Source of the DNA: Pseudolabrys sp. FHR47 | GTDB taxonomy: Bacteria > Pseudomonadota > Alphaproteobacteria > Rhizobiales > Xanthobacteraceae | Assembly: GCF_005153485.1 (NCBI RefSeq) | Contig: NZ_CP039740.1 | Coordinates: 248,001 to 312,000 of the forward strand | Direction of reading: 5' to 3' | Length of the DNA: 64,000 bases | Part shown: in pieces, positions 35,965 to 44,650 of the stretch | Layout: every line of letters begins with the position of its first letter | Position numbering within the stretch: position 1 is the first letter of the stretch | Program-made: the position numbers and the translations under genes | Notes under the pieces: model-generated | What the model saw: the letters and a program-made list of their open reading frames with translations, nothing else | What the model was told of the DNA's origin: nothing | Database searches by the model: none

Positions 35965-36470
35965 AGCGCTCGCTCCGGCTTCCAGAAGAACATGACGGGC
36001 AACAGCAGGAACACGATGAGAGTGAAACCGATCGCGGCGCGAACGCACAGACGATACAGCTCGCGGCGCAGGAATAGCTCATGGCGCATCCATGCCATTC
36101 CGTTCTTGTCGATATCCATGTCGTTCACCCGCCCGATTGACAGGCAGCGGAGGCAACCGATCGCGATAAGCAGGTAGACGCCGATTTCGAATACGACAAT
36201 TCCGGTCTCGACATCATTGGTGGCTACCAGCGGTGCGACCAGTCCAAGACCCGCGATCATGAGCGACACATGGGTCAGCACGCCGGTGGCCTTGCTGTCG
36301 ATATTGGCGAAGGACTCGGCGATGCGTGTCGGCATCTCCGAACTGTGCCGGTCGATGCGATCCGGATAGCTTTCAATCTCATCGGTGCGCCATCCCCGTG
36401 ACAGGACGGCGAAGATCAGATTGTCGAACCGGGAGTGATTGCGTAACCCCTTTGGCTCGGTGTCCGGCAT
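35961..36470 (-). CDS. Small membrane protein of unknown function between pheS and pheT
   Basis: Not recognised with confidence. The 169-residue product has a charged N-terminus of 45 residues, then [20 protein letters not shown] entering TM1 (about 64-83), TM2 (90-110), an amphipathic link ([14 protein letters not shown]) and TM3 (142-163), ending WKPERAL. Its ATG overlaps the pheS stop by one base and its TGA overlaps the pheT ATG, so it is translated in step with both synthetase subunits. The D-S-K-A motif before the first TM is reminiscent of membrane effector domains of the DUF5706/Pycsar type, but that is only a weak visual resemblance. Confidence 0.75.
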   Translation of the reverse strand: MPDTEPKGLRNHSRFDNLIFAVLSRGWRTDEIESYPDRIDRHSSEMPTRIAESFANIDSKATGVLTHVSLMIAGLGLVAPLVATNDVETGIVVFEIGVYLLIAIGCLRCLSIGRVNDMDIDKNGMAWMRHELFLRRELYRLCVRAAIGFTLIVFLLLPVMFFWKPERAL

Positions 36471-37552
36471 CACGTGCTCAATCCCCCGGCCAGCGTCGGG
36501 AAGTCGAGCGGGCGGAAGCCATAGTGATTGAGCCAACGCACGTCGGCCTCGAAGAAGGCGCGCAGATCGTTGATGCCGTATTTCAGCATAGCGATGCGAT
36601 CGATGCCCATGCCCCAGGCGAAGCCCTGGTACACATCGGGATCGAGGCCGCAGTTCTTCAGCACATTCGGATGCACCATGCCGCAGCCGAGAATCTCCAG
36701 CCAGTCATTGCCTTCGCCAAAGCGGATTTCTCCCTTGTCGCGGCGGCACTGGATGTCGACTTCCATCGACGGTTCGGTGAACGGAAAGAACGACGGGCGG
36801 AAGCGCATCTTCACGCTGTCGACTTCGAAGAACGCCTTGCAGAATTCCTCGAGGATCCACTTGAGGTGGCCGAGATGCGAGCCCTTGTCGATGACCAGGC
36901 CCTCGACCTGATGAAACATCGGCGTGTGCGTCTGGTCTGAGTCCGAGCGATAGGTGCGGCCGGGGCAGATGACGCGGATCGGCGGCTGCTTCGTGAGCAT
37001 GGTGCGGACCTGCACCGGCGAGGTATGCGTGCGCAGCAGCAGCCGCGAGCCGTCCGGCTTCGGCGGGAAATAGAACGTGTCGTGCATGTCCCGGGCCGGA
37101 TGGCCTTCGGGGAAATTCAGCTTGGTGAAGTTGTAGTCGTCGGTCTCGATATCCGGACCTTCGGCGACCGCGAAACCCATGTCGGCGAAGATCGCGGTGA
37201 GCTCGTCAATCACCTGGCTGATCGGATGAATGCGGCCGGTCTCGGCCTGCGGTTCGCGCACCGGCAGCGTGACGTCGACCGTCTCGGAAGCAATGCGCGC
37301 ATCGAGTGCGGCAGTGGCGAGGCTTTCCTTCGCCGAGGCGATGGCGGCGCCGACGCGGTCCTTGAGGCCGTTGATCGCTGGGCCCTTCTCCTTGCGCTCG
37401 TCCGGCGTCATGGCGCCGAGCGTTTTCAGGAGCGCCGACACCGAGCCGCTTTTGCCGAGCGCGGAGACGCGGACGGCTTCAAGCGCCGCTTCATCCTTGG
37501 CGGCGCCGATGGCGGTGAGAAGTTCGGATTCGAGCTTGGCGATGTCGGACAT
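36470..37552 (-). CDS. pheS: Phenylalanine--tRNA ligase alpha subunit
   Basis: Catalytic subunit of PheRS, class II synthetase fold, 360 residues. Visible features are an N-terminal coiled coil (tRNA-binding), [48 protein letters not shown] (motif 2), [25 protein letters not shown] and the motif 3 region [24 protein letters not shown]. It is preceded by a palindromic repeat that separates it from rplT. Its stop codon overlaps the start of the inserted membrane-protein gene. Confidence 0.97.
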   Translation of the reverse strand: MSDIAKLESELLTAIGAAKDEAALEAVRVSALGKSGSVSALLKTLGAMTPDERKEKGPAINGLKDRVGAAIASAKESLATAALDARIASETVDVTLPVREPQAETGRIHPISQVIDELTAIFADMGFAVAEGPDIETDDYNFTKLNFPEGHPARDMHDTFYFPPKPDGSRLLLRTHTSPVQVRTMLTKQPPIRVICPGRTYRSDSDQTHTPMFHQVEGLVIDKGSHLGHLKWILEEFCKAFFEVDSVKMRFRPSFFPFTEPSMEVDIQCRRDKGEIRFGEGNDWLEILGCGMVHPNVLKNCGLDPDVYQGFAWGMGIDRIAMLKYGINDLRAFFEADVRWLNHYGFRPLDFPTLAGGLST

Positions 37553-37567
37553 TCAGGACCCCGTGCC

Positions 37568-37701
37568 CACCTCCCCCTGGAGGGGGGAGGTCGGCGTGCG
37601 CGAGCACGCCGGGTGGGGGTGATCTTGTCGGGCGAGTGCACCCCACCCCGCTCGCTGTCGCAAATGCTCCAGCGAGCGACCCTCCCCCTGCAGGGGAGGG
37701 T
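37568..37701. repeat. Palindromic repeat between rplT and pheS (copy R4, variant arms)
   Basis: Same layout as the CCTCTCCC family with different arms: ACCTCCCCC/GGGGGAGGT, a variable stem CGGCGTGC-GCGA-GCACGCCG, GGGTGGGGGTG, a short centre, CACCCCACCCC, a second variable stem (CGCTCGCTG / CAGCGAGCG) and a CCCTCCCC-TGCA-GGGGAGGG end. It lies inside the transcript linking rplT to pheS. Confidence 0.8.
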
Positions 37702-37709
37702 AAAGCGAG

Positions 37710-38084
37710 TTAAGCCGCGGCCTGCTGTGCCGGCAGCGCGGCCTTGGCCTTCTCGACGATCGCCGCAAAGGCAGCCGGCTCGTTGATCGCGAGGTCCGAG
37801 AGAACCTTGCGGTCGATGACGAGACCCGACTTGTTGAGGCCGTCGATGAACTTCGAGTAGCTCAGGCCGAACGGACGCACGGCGGCGTTGAGGCGCTGGA
37901 TCCAGAGGGCGCGGAACGTGCGCTTCTTGCGCTTGCGGTCGCGGAACGCGTACTGGCCGGCCTTCTCCACCGCCTGCTTGGCGATGCGGATGGTGTTCTT
38001 GCGGCGGCCGTAAAAGCCTTTGGCGGCCTTGTAGACTTTCTTGTGCTTGGCGTGGGCGGTAACGCCACGTTTAACGCGGGCCAT
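37710..38084 (-). CDS. rplT: 50S ribosomal protein L20
   Basis: Large-subunit assembly protein, which in some bacteria also represses its own operon. The 124-residue product starts [30 protein letters not shown] and has the conserved [29 protein letters not shown] core, ending in an Ala-rich tail ([12 protein letters not shown]). It follows rpmI by 59 bp on the same strand, as expected. A palindromic repeat lies between it and pheS. Confidence 0.97.
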   Translation of the reverse strand: MARVKRGVTAHAKHKKVYKAAKGFYGRRKNTIRIAKQAVEKAGQYAFRDRKRKKRTFRALWIQRLNAAVRPFGLSYSKFIDGLNKSGLVIDRKVLSDLAINEPAAFAAIVEKAKAALPAQQAAA

Positions 38085-38143
38085 GGTGAAACTCCTTCAG
38101 CTAAATCAGCAAACGTATGAGGGGATGACGATCGAGAAGCGGC

Positions 38144-38344
38144 TCAGCCGTTCGGCAGCCAATACTTCTTGATGTTGTCGCCGTCGGTCTTGAACAGCAC
38201 AGCGGTGCCGCGATGCTCGCGGATCTGCTTGGTGGTGCGCTTGATCATGCCGTGACGTTTGCCGGACTGCTGGTACTTCACCTTGCCCGACGCAGTGATT
38301 TTGAAGCGCTTTTTGGCGCCCGATTTGGTCTTCAGTTTGGGCAT
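38144..38344 (-). CDS. rpmI: 50S ribosomal protein L35
   Basis: Small basic ribosomal protein of 66 residues: [20 protein letters not shown], then [21 protein letters not shown] and a C-terminal IKKYWLPNG. An AGGAG sits seven bases before the ATG. It is normally directly after infC, but here 2 kb with two plus-strand genes separate them, so rpmI-rplT needs its own promoter in the 373 bp upstream. Confidence 0.97.
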   Translation of the reverse strand: MPKLKTKSGAKKRFKITASGKVKYQQSGKRHGMIKRTTKQIREHRGTAVLFKTDGDNIKKYWLPNG

Positions 38345-38717
38345 TTTGCTCTCCTAAAGGCCGGTGGCTTAAGCCACAGCCAAAAATCAGCCCAAGGCCA
38401 ACAAGCCTTAAGCCGGTGCTCGGAATTGAGCGGGTATCGCCGCCACGGCAGCCCTTGTCGGCCGGTCGGCGAGAGCGCGGTGTATGCCAGAGCCAGCGGG
38501 GATTATCAACAGGATCGCGGCGAAGGCGGGCCTTTGGCGGGATGCCCGCAGTCGCGGCGCCTAATGACAGTAAATCCAGCTCATACTATCTCAATTCACA
38601 AGGAGAATCATAGTCTTAATAGGTTGCGATACCGCTCCCCATCAGTTATGGTCCGGGTACATCCACAATATCGGAGGCTGGGGCGCCGCAGAGCGCGCAT
38701 AAAGGGGGTGTATTCAC
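38345..38717. other. Noncoding gap between rpmI and the methyltransferase gene
   Basis: No supported gene in 373 bp. It must hold the minus-strand promoter for rpmI-rplT-pheST and the plus-strand promoter for the methyltransferase. Two motifs stand out near rpmI: the palindrome GGCTTAAGCC and a second GCCTTAAGCC. The last 150 bp, toward the methyltransferase, are clearly AT-richer than the surroundings. Confidence 0.6.
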
Positions 38718-39680
38718 ATGAATATATCGGTCAATTATTCTGAGATAAATCAAGCAAAGGTCGATTTTACCGATCTTTATACATCGGAAGATCCAAGGAA
38801 TTACTTCAAGTATCTTGGGCAGCTGGACTATATCATCCCGCATCTGGCGCAGCCGATCTTTGCCCAGCTGATCCGGGCGCGGCAGGAGACGCAGGCCGAA
38901 CCCGTTACGGTCCTCGATGTCGGTTGTTCCTACGCCATCAACGGCGCCCTGATGAAATACGCGCTGGATTATGAGGCGCTGCGCCAGCGTTACACTGCGC
39001 CGTCGCTGCAGGGTCTTAGCAGCGCGGAGGTGCTCGATCTTGATCGCCATTTCTACCGGGCTTGGCCGCGGCATCCGGGCATCAAGGTCATCGGCCTGGA
39101 CGTGTCGGAGAACGCCGTCCGCTACGCCGAAGACGCCGGCATTCTCGACCACGGCCTGGCCATCGATCTGGAAAACCGCGACCCGACCGCGGAAGAGGCG
39201 GCGATCCTTGCCGGCGTCGACATCATCGTCTCGACCGGCTGCGTCGGCTACGTGACCTCAAACACCTTCCAGCGCATTGCCAAAGTGACGCGCAAAGGCC
39301 GGGCGCCTTGGGCCGCCAATTTCGTGCTGCGCATGTTTCCGTTCGACGGCATTGCCAAGACGTTGGCCGATCAGGGCCTCGTCACCGAGCGCTATGAGGG
39401 CGCGACTTTCGTCCAGCGCCGCTTCGCCAGCCGCGAGGAAATGGAAAAGGCGATCACGGCCGTCGAGGCACGTGGGCTTGATACCGACGGCTTCGAGACC
39501 GAAGGGCTGTATCACTCCAACCTGTTCGTCTCCCGTCCGCCGCAGGAAGCCAGGCGGCGAGCCATCCAGGAACTGGTGACGGTGGTGAGCGGCGCCAACA
39601 AGTTGTGGTCGGTCGGTACCAATGTGCTTGGCAGCTACGGCCAGGCCGTGCGCCAGGCGGCCCGAGCACGTCGGGCCTAA
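38718..39680 (+). CDS. Class I SAM-dependent methyltransferase of unknown substrate
   Basis: Rossmann-fold methyltransferase, 320 residues. Motif I is VLDVGCSYAINGAL (about 65-78), and the acidic end of strand 2 is IKVIGLDVSENAVRYAEDAG. DIIVSTGCVGYVTSNTFQRI is the post-I/motif IV region. The ATG is preceded by GGGGGTG at a good distance. The first 130 bases of the gene and its upstream region are AT-rich, whereas the rest matches the GC-rich background, suggesting a mosaic or acquired 5' end. It lies opposite to, and inside, the infC-rpmI interval. The substrate (small molecule, lipid or protein) cannot be deduced. Confidence 0.8.
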   Translation: MNISVNYSEINQAKVDFTDLYTSEDPRNYFKYLGQLDYIIPHLAQPIFAQLIRARQETQAEPVTVLDVGCSYAINGALMKYALDYEALRQRYTAPSLQGLSSAEVLDLDRHFYRAWPRHPGIKVIGLDVSENAVRYAEDAGILDHGLAIDLENRDPTAEEAAILAGVDIIVSTGCVGYVTSNTFQRIAKVTRKGRAPWAANFVLRMFPFDGIAKTLADQGLVTERYEGATFVQRRFASREEMEKAITAVEARGLDTDGFETEGLYHSNLFVSRPPQEARRRAIQELVTVVSGANKLWSVGTNVLGSYGQAVRQAARARRA

Positions 39681-39804
39681 ACCACGGCGGAGAACCAATC
39701 GGTGCGTGTGGCGTTGGCAGCCGGCTGGCTCCAGCGCAGCGCGCTACCGCGCCCTCGCAGTTGCTGCGATGTAGAGTCGACTCGATTCTGGAGGACGACC
39801 GACC

Positions 39805-40170
39805 GTGACACGTTCGATCAAGCTGGCTGGTTTTGTATTGGCTCTGACGATGGCTGCGGGCGCGCCAGCGCAAGCCGCGCCGCATGACGGACGATGGTCG
39901 GTTTTGGTCATCACCGAAAAAGGCAATTGCGATCAGGCCTACCGCTATGAAGTCGCGGTCGGCGACGGCAAAGTCAGCTATGCCGGTCGCGAGCAGGTGG
40001 AGTTCTCGGGCACTGTCGCAACGAGCGGTGTCGTGAAGGTGAACATTCGGCTCGGCGAACAGGGCGCGACCGGCTCCGGCAAACTGTCCGGCGCCAACGG
40101 TGCTGGGACATGGCAGGGGACCGGCAATAACGGGACTTGCGCGGGACGTTGGGAAGCGGAGAAGCGGTAG
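39805..40170 (+). CDS. Small exported protein of unknown function
   Basis: A 121-residue protein with a signal peptide (KLAGFVLALTMAAGAPAQAA) and a beta-rich mature part: HDGRWSVLVITEKGNCDQAYRYEVAVGDGKVSY, then GTVATSGVVKVNIRLGEQGATGSGKLSG and GAGTWQGTGNNGTCAGRWEAEKR. Two cysteines (NCDQ and GTCAG) may form a disulfide. This pattern is common in short periplasmic proteins of rhizobia and no function is known. The start is GTG with GGAGG about 11 bases upstream. It follows the methyltransferase on the same strand. Confidence 0.72.
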   Translation: MTRSIKLAGFVLALTMAAGAPAQAAPHDGRWSVLVITEKGNCDQAYRYEVAVGDGKVSYAGREQVEFSGTVATSGVVKVNIRLGEQGATGSGKLSGANGAGTWQGTGNNGTCAGRWEAEKR

Positions 40171-40183
40171 CTCCGCCTCATCT

Positions 40184-40291
40184 TGAGGTGCGCGCGAAGC
40201 GAGCCATCGAAAGATGGGGCGACCATGTGGTTCGAGACACGTCGCCATAGGTTGGATAACGCGCCTGTGGCGACGCTCGTCACCATGAGGC
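40184..40291. repeat. Dispersed repeat, CCTCATC...GATGGGGC type
   Basis: A repeat of about 108 bp with CCTCATCTTGAGG / CACCATGAGG ends, an internal GCGCGCGAAGCG motif and GGTTCGAGACACGTCGCC. It resembles a unit very common between genes in Bradyrhizobium-type genomes, here somewhat degenerate. It sits between the small exported gene and the infC terminator. Confidence 0.6.
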
Positions 40292-40301
40292 CGGTCGAAA
40301 C

Positions 40302-40328
40302 AAAAAACGCGCCGGTTTCCCCGGCGCG
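40302..40328 (-). terminator. Rho-independent terminator after infC
   Basis: On the minus strand CGCGCCGG-GGAAA-CCGGCGCG is followed by TTTTTTG, a textbook terminator 30 bp after the infC stop. It implies that infC transcription ends here and does not continue into rpmI. The plus strand also has a short T-run (CTTTTC), so it may work in both directions. Confidence 0.85.
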
Positions 40329-40357
40329 CTTTTCATTTCAGTTCAGAGACCGCGCAA

Positions 40358-40900
40358 TTAACGCGGCGCCAGCAGCATGACCATCTGGCGGCCTTCGAAA
40401 CGCGGTTCCGACTCGACTTTGGAAATCTTGTCGGTGTCTTCCTTAACCCGCTGAAGAAGCTTGTAACCGAGTTCCTGGTGCGCCATTTCGCGGCCGCGGA
40501 AACGCAAGGTGATCTTGACCTTGTCGCCTTCCTCGAAGAACCGCTGCATCGAGCGCATCTTCACCTGGTAATCGTGATCGTCGATCATCGGGCGGAGCTT
40601 GATCTCCTTGATCTCGACGACTTTCTGCTTCTTGCGGGCTTCCGCCGCCTTCTTCTGCGCCTGGAATTTGTATTTGCCGTAATCGAGAATCTTGGCGACA
40701 GGCGGGGTGGAATTCGGGGCGATCTCGACGAGATCAAGCCCTGCCGCCTGGGCTAGCCCAATGGCGGTTTCGGTGGAGACGACACCTTTGTTTTCACCGG
40801 TGGCATCGATCAGCTGAACCTCGCGGGAGCGGATCTCTTCATTGACGCGCGGGCCATCCTTGTTCTGGGCGGGCAACGCGGATTTCATCGGACGACGAAT
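40358..40900 (-). CDS. infC: Translation initiation factor IF-3, probable ATT start
   Basis: Binds the 30S subunit and proofreads the start codon. The N-domain ([48 protein letters not shown]) and C-domain ([48 protein letters not shown]) are complete; 180 residues. An ATG is present, but four codons upstream an in-frame ATT gives the beginning (I)RRPMKSALP, resembling the MRRPFK start of other rhizobial IF3, and GGAGAG lies at proper distance before it. Rare ATT starts are the known basis of IF3 autoregulation. It is separated from rpmI by two opposite-strand genes. Confidence 0.95.
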   Translation of the reverse strand: MRRPMKSALPAQNKDGPRVNEEIRSREVQLIDATGENKGVVSTETAIGLAQAAGLDLVEIAPNSTPPVAKILDYGKYKFQAQKKAAEARKKQKVVEIKEIKLRPMIDDHDYQVKMRSMQRFFEEGDKVKITLRFRGREMAHQELGYKLLQRVKEDTDKISKVESEPRFEGRQMVMLLAPR

Positions 40901-41081
40901 GGCACTTCTCTCCTCTGCTGTTGAGACGATGGGCGACTATAGCATCCGGCCCGTCTAAATCCAAAAGGGCCGCGCCGCCGTCTTTTAAAGATCGGTATAA
41001 AGCCGCGATAAGTCAACGCGGTTCCCGGCGGCTTTTTCACGCCACAGGGCTGCGTGGGCCGTATTTTGGGTCGCATTATTT

Positions 41082-42371
41082 TCAATTGAAACGATTGTGT
41101 TGGTGGCCAGGGCGACCGGCCAGTTCGCCATAGAGTGCCAGCATGCGCCCGGCGGTAATCGAGGCGTCGAAATGGTCGATCACCCAGGCGCGGCCACGCC
41201 GGCCCATGGCCAACCGGGCCTGCTCGGGCATGGACATGAGGCGGAACATCGCGGCGGCGAAGGCCTCCGGGTCGCCGGCGGGGCAGCGGATACCGGTCGC
41301 CCGGTTGTCCGGCACCGCCGGCGCGGTCAGGACCACGTCCGGGCCGGCGGCGAGATCGGACACGATGACGGGCCGGGCCATGGCCTGGGCCTCGAGGATG
41401 GTGCGCTGCACGCCCTCGAGTTGCACCGCCGCCGAGACGACGGCCGACGCGGCGGCGTAAGCGGCCGGCATGTCGCGCACCGGCGCCGCCATGCGGACGT
41501 GATCCATCAGCCCATTGGCCAGCACAAGGTCCCACAGCTCGCCGGGATAGGTGGTGCGGCCGCGATCCTCGCCGACGAAGACGCAGACGAAATCGGTCAG
41601 GCCTCGGTCCTTGAGCGCCTTGATGGCCCCGACCACGATATGGTGGCCCTTGCGGCGGACGATGCGGCCGGTAACCAGGAACACCTTGGTCTCCGGTTGA
41701 ACCCCGAAGGCACGGCGGACCGCGGCGACGCGGTCCAACGTCACCGCCCCCGGATCGAAAGCCGCAAAGTCGATTCCCGTCGGCACCACCGCGAGGCGCT
41801 GCCATGGCGTGCCGTAGCGCTGGTGGATGAGGTTGGCGATGTCGTCGCAGGTGGCAATGACGCGGTCGCCGCGCGCCATGACGCCATTGTAAAAGCGCTT
41901 GAACAGATTCTTTTCGCTGAAGCCCTTGGTCCAGCCGGTGACAAAGGCAATGCCGCGGCGCTTCGCCGCGAGCGCCGCGCTCCAGGCGCCGGCGCGGCCG
42001 AGCGCATGAATGACGTCGCAGTCGCGCCGCCGCGCGATGCGCATCAGCGCCACCGCATTGCGCAGCATCACCAGCGGGTTCTTGCTGGCGACATCGAGCG
42101 CGACGAATTCGCCGCCGTGCTTCATGACCTCGCCGATCAGGCGGCCGGACCGCGCCGCGACAATAGCGTGGTGCCCGGCGGATTTGAGAATGCGCACCAG
42201 TTCGATCGCGCCATGTTCAGCGGCGCCTTCGTCGAGCGTCGGCACCACGATCAGCACGGTGATCGGTTTGGCAGCGGCCTTGTTCGAGTTCGCGGGCGGA
42301 GGCGGCGCGAGCGCATCCTCCAAATGCAGCGCGCGGGGCGCTGGAAGTCTCGATATGCCGCTGGAAGCCAT
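41082..42371 (-). CDS. Glycosyltransferase, GT4 family (first of a tandem pair)
   Basis: Predicted GT-B fold sugar transferase of 429 residues. After a Pro/Ala-rich N-terminus comes VLIVVPTLDEGAAEHGAIELVRILKSAGHHAIVAAR. The C-terminal donor-binding half shows VFLVTGRIVRRKGHHIVVGAI, VCVFVGEDRGRTTYPGELW and the E-x7-E-like segment LEGVQRTILEAQAMARPVIVSD. The next gene upstream (33 bp away) encodes a similar protein, so the pair likely arose by duplication and acts in one surface-glycan pathway. Acceptor and donor are unknown. No membrane segment is evident. Confidence 0.85.
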   Translation of the reverse strand: MASSGISRLPAPRALHLEDALAPPPPANSNKAAAKPITVLIVVPTLDEGAAEHGAIELVRILKSAGHHAIVAARSGRLIGEVMKHGGEFVALDVASKNPLVMLRNAVALMRIARRRDCDVIHALGRAGAWSAALAAKRRGIAFVTGWTKGFSEKNLFKRFYNGVMARGDRVIATCDDIANLIHQRYGTPWQRLAVVPTGIDFAAFDPGAVTLDRVAAVRRAFGVQPETKVFLVTGRIVRRKGHHIVVGAIKALKDRGLTDFVCVFVGEDRGRTTYPGELWDLVLANGLMDHVRMAAPVRDMPAAYAAASAVVSAAVQLEGVQRTILEAQAMARPVIVSDLAAGPDVVLTAPAVPDNRATGIRCPAGDPEAFAAAMFRLMSMPEQARLAMGRRGRAWVIDHFDASITAGRMLALYGELAGRPGHQHNRFN

Positions 42372-42404
42372 GAAGCCTTTGCCGAAGCGAAATAAGGAGG
42401 GAGG

Positions 42405-43679
42405 TCAGCGATCGCGCGCCAGCAGCGATGTGTAAACACCGCGGATGGCTTCGGCGACGCTCGATGGCGAGAACATGAACTCGGCGAACTGCCGCGCGCG
42501 GGCGCCGAGCGCCTCGGCGGTGGTGGCGTCGAGCGCCAGCGCGGCGACGGTCGCGCGCGCCAGCTCATTGGCGTTGCCGGGCCGCACGATCCAGCCGGTG
42601 CGCAAATCCTCGCGCATGCGCGGCGGCGCCAGCACGTTCTCCGGCAGCGCGCCGACCGTCGTCGTCACGACAGGGCGGCCCATGGCTTGCGCTTCAGCGG
42701 CGGCGCGACCGGTGAGCGGCGCTTCCAGCGACGGCACGACGACGACATCGGCGGCGGCGAGCGCCGTCGGCATGTCGAGGCAATGTCCGACGATGCGCAG
42801 CAAAGTGTCGATGCCGTGCTCGCGCGCGCGCTTGATCAGCGAATGGCGATAAGCCGGATTGGCGCGGTCGTCGCCGACGAAGACGAAGGCGACGTTGCGG
42901 CTGCCATTCGCCACCATCAGCCGCGCGGCATCCACCATGACCATCTGGCCGTTCCACGGCGCGAGCCGTCCGGGCACCAGGACAATACGCATGTGCGGCA
43001 GCACACCCCAGGCCCGCCGCAGGGCGGCGATGCGATCGACGTTGATGAGCGTCGGGGAAAATCGCTCGGTGTCGACCGCGCGGGGAATAACGGTGATGCG
43101 GTCGGCCGGAATCCGGTAGCGCTCGATCATCGCCCGCGACACGTAACTCGACGGCGCAATGACGCGCGCGCCGAGCGCCAGCGGCCGCTGCAAGAAGGTC
43201 TGCAGAGATGAGTTGGCCGGCAGCCGGTCGGGGAACGACGTCACCGTGTAGACCGGCTGTCGCGCGGTGGCGTTGAGTGCGCTGCGCGCGGCGGCGGCGC
43301 AATGCGCGTGCATGATGTCGATGCGTTCGCCGGCGATGAGTTGCTGCAGATGGCGCGTATTGCCGGTCACGCGCAACGGGTTGACGGTGTCGGTCGTCAT
43401 CGGCAGCCATTCGCCGCCGAAGGCGCGCAATTCGCCGACCAGCGGACCGTCGCCGCCGGCGATGATGGCGCGGGCGCCGGCCTTGAGCAGCGTCAGCGCG
43501 ATCTCGACCGCGGCCTGGCCGACGGCGTCGTCGGCAAGCGACGGAACCATCTGCAGAATCGTGGCGCCGGCCAGCGAGCGCGGCCGGTCCTGCCGCGGCT
43601 GCGGAACGGCTTGCAGCCCCTTGCTTTGCGGGGCCGGTTGCGGCGAAAACTGAATGGCCAAGCGGTCTCTCATCCTCAA
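42405..43679 (-). CDS. Glycosyltransferase, GT4 family (second of a tandem pair)
   Basis: Paralogue of the adjacent glycosyltransferase, 424 residues. Core segments are [63 protein letters not shown] (acceptor side), IVLVPGRLAPWNGQMVMVDAARLM, VAFVFVGDDRANPAYRHSL and the donor-binding stretch APLTGRAAAEAQAMGRPVVTTTVGALPE. Together with its neighbour it probably adds consecutive sugars to LPS or an exopolysaccharide. The hydrolase gene is divergent, only 27 bp away. Confidence 0.85.
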   Translation of the reverse strand: MRMRDRLAIQFSPQPAPQSKGLQAVPQPRQDRPRSLAGATILQMVPSLADDAVGQAAVEIALTLLKAGARAIIAGGDGPLVGELRAFGGEWLPMTTDTVNPLRVTGNTRHLQQLIAGERIDIMHAHCAAAARSALNATARQPVYTVTSFPDRLPANSSLQTFLQRPLALGARVIAPSSYVSRAMIERYRIPADRITVIPRAVDTERFSPTLINVDRIAALRRAWGVLPHMRIVLVPGRLAPWNGQMVMVDAARLMVANGSRNVAFVFVGDDRANPAYRHSLIKRAREHGIDTLLRIVGHCLDMPTALAAADVVVVPSLEAPLTGRAAAEAQAMGRPVVTTTVGALPENVLAPPRMREDLRTGWIVRPGNANELARATVAALALDATTAEALGARARQFAEFMFSPSSVAEAIRGVYTSLLARDR

Positions 43680-43706
43680 CCGGTCTGTTCGCCCTCAACG
43701 AGAATC

Positions 43707-44501
43707 ATGAGCGAAATCCCAGTCACGAATCTGCAAATCACGAATCTTGTTGCCGAATCGCCTCACAGGACCATTGCCGTGCGCGCGCGAGAGAGCAAGG
43801 GGCTGGGCAAAGACAGACCGGGCCTGGTCTGGCTCGGCGGTTTCAAGTCCGACATGAAGGGCACCAAGGCGGTAGCATTGGATGCATGGGCGGAGGCCGA
43901 GGGCCGCGCCTGCCTGCGCTTCGACTATTCCGGCCATGGCGAATCAGGCGGTCGATTCGAGGATGGAACGATCGGCCAGTGGCTCGAGGAGAGTCTGGCG
44001 GTGGTCACGCGCTTCGCCAAGGGGCCGCAGGTGCTGATCGGCTCGTCGATGGGCGGCTGGATTGCGCTTTTGTTGGCTGCGAAGCTGCGCCAGCTCAAAG
44101 ATGCACCGAAGCTTGCCGGCATGGTGCTGATCGCGCCGGCCGTGGATTTCACCGAGGCGCTGATGTGGAAGGCGTTCTCCGACGACATCAAGCGCGAGAT
44201 CGAAACCAAGGGCTTCTGGACGCGGCCGTCTGAATACGACCCGACCGGCTATCCCATCACAAAGGCGCTGATCGAGGACGGCCGCAAACATCTGATGATG
44301 GGCGGCATGATCGAGCCCGGTTGCCCGGTGCACATTTTGCAGGGCGTGCAGGATCCTGACGTGCCGTGGCGTCATGCCATCGAGCTGGTGTCGCGCATTG
44401 CACGCGAGGATGTGGTGCTGACTTTGATCAAGGACGGCGATCATCGCCTGTCGCGGCCGGAGGATCTGGAGCGGCTGATCGCGGCGGTGAAGGAGTTTTG
44501 A
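43707..44501 (+). CDS. Alpha/beta hydrolase, ABHD10-like
   Basis: Serine hydrolase fold, 264 residues. The nucleophile elbow is IGSSMGGWIALLLA (GxSxG). The oxyanion region is LVWLGGFKSDMKGTKA, with LRFDYSGHGESGGRFEDGTIGQWLEE before it, and the catalytic His lies near the C-terminus in IKDGDHRLSRPEDLERL. PGCPVHILQGVQDPDVPWRHAIEL supplies the acid. The pattern matches bacterial relatives of ABHD10, which are thioesterase/carboxylesterase-type. The natural substrate is unknown. The frame is open upstream through the divergent glycosyltransferase, so the ATG giving MSEIPVTNLQI is used. Confidence 0.82.
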   Translation: MSEIPVTNLQITNLVAESPHRTIAVRARESKGLGKDRPGLVWLGGFKSDMKGTKAVALDAWAEAEGRACLRFDYSGHGESGGRFEDGTIGQWLEESLAVVTRFAKGPQVLIGSSMGGWIALLLAAKLRQLKDAPKLAGMVLIAPAVDFTEALMWKAFSDDIKREIETKGFWTRPSEYDPTGYPITKALIEDGRKHLMMGGMIEPGCPVHILQGVQDPDVPWRHAIELVSRIAREDVVLTLIKDGDHRLSRPEDLERLIAAVKEF

Positions 44502-44539
44502 GGGGATTAGGTGATGAAGCGCCAAGTGCTCGGCGCGCT

Positions 44540-44650
44540 CCCTCTCCCCTTGGGGGAGAGGGTTGGGGTGAGGGGGCAAGTGACTCTCGATAGTTTGTAA
44601 CCCCTCACCCGGCGCACTTCGTGCGCCGACCTCTCCCTATGGGAGAGGTG
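44540..44650. repeat. Palindromic repeat, CCTCTCCC family (copy R5), carrying the queG stop
   Basis: Full-length copy with variable stem GGCGCAC-TTC-GTGCGCC and centre AAGTGACTCTCGATAGTTTG. It is in the same orientation as, and nearly identical to, the copy at about 45.8 kb except in the variable stem. The end hairpin CTCTCCCTATGGGAGAG contains, on the minus strand, the TAG stop codon of queG. Confidence 0.88.

Noticed and set aside
35961..36470. pheS-pheT membrane protein as a confirmed Pycsar/CBASS effector
   Set aside because: No cyclase gene is nearby and the similarity is limited to a short motif; it was kept only as a low-confidence idea.
40885..43698. Long open frames on both strands across the glycosyltransferase pair
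   Set aside because: They are GC-rich shadow frames (Arg/Ala/Gly-rich, no motifs); the two GT4 genes explain the region with clear domains.
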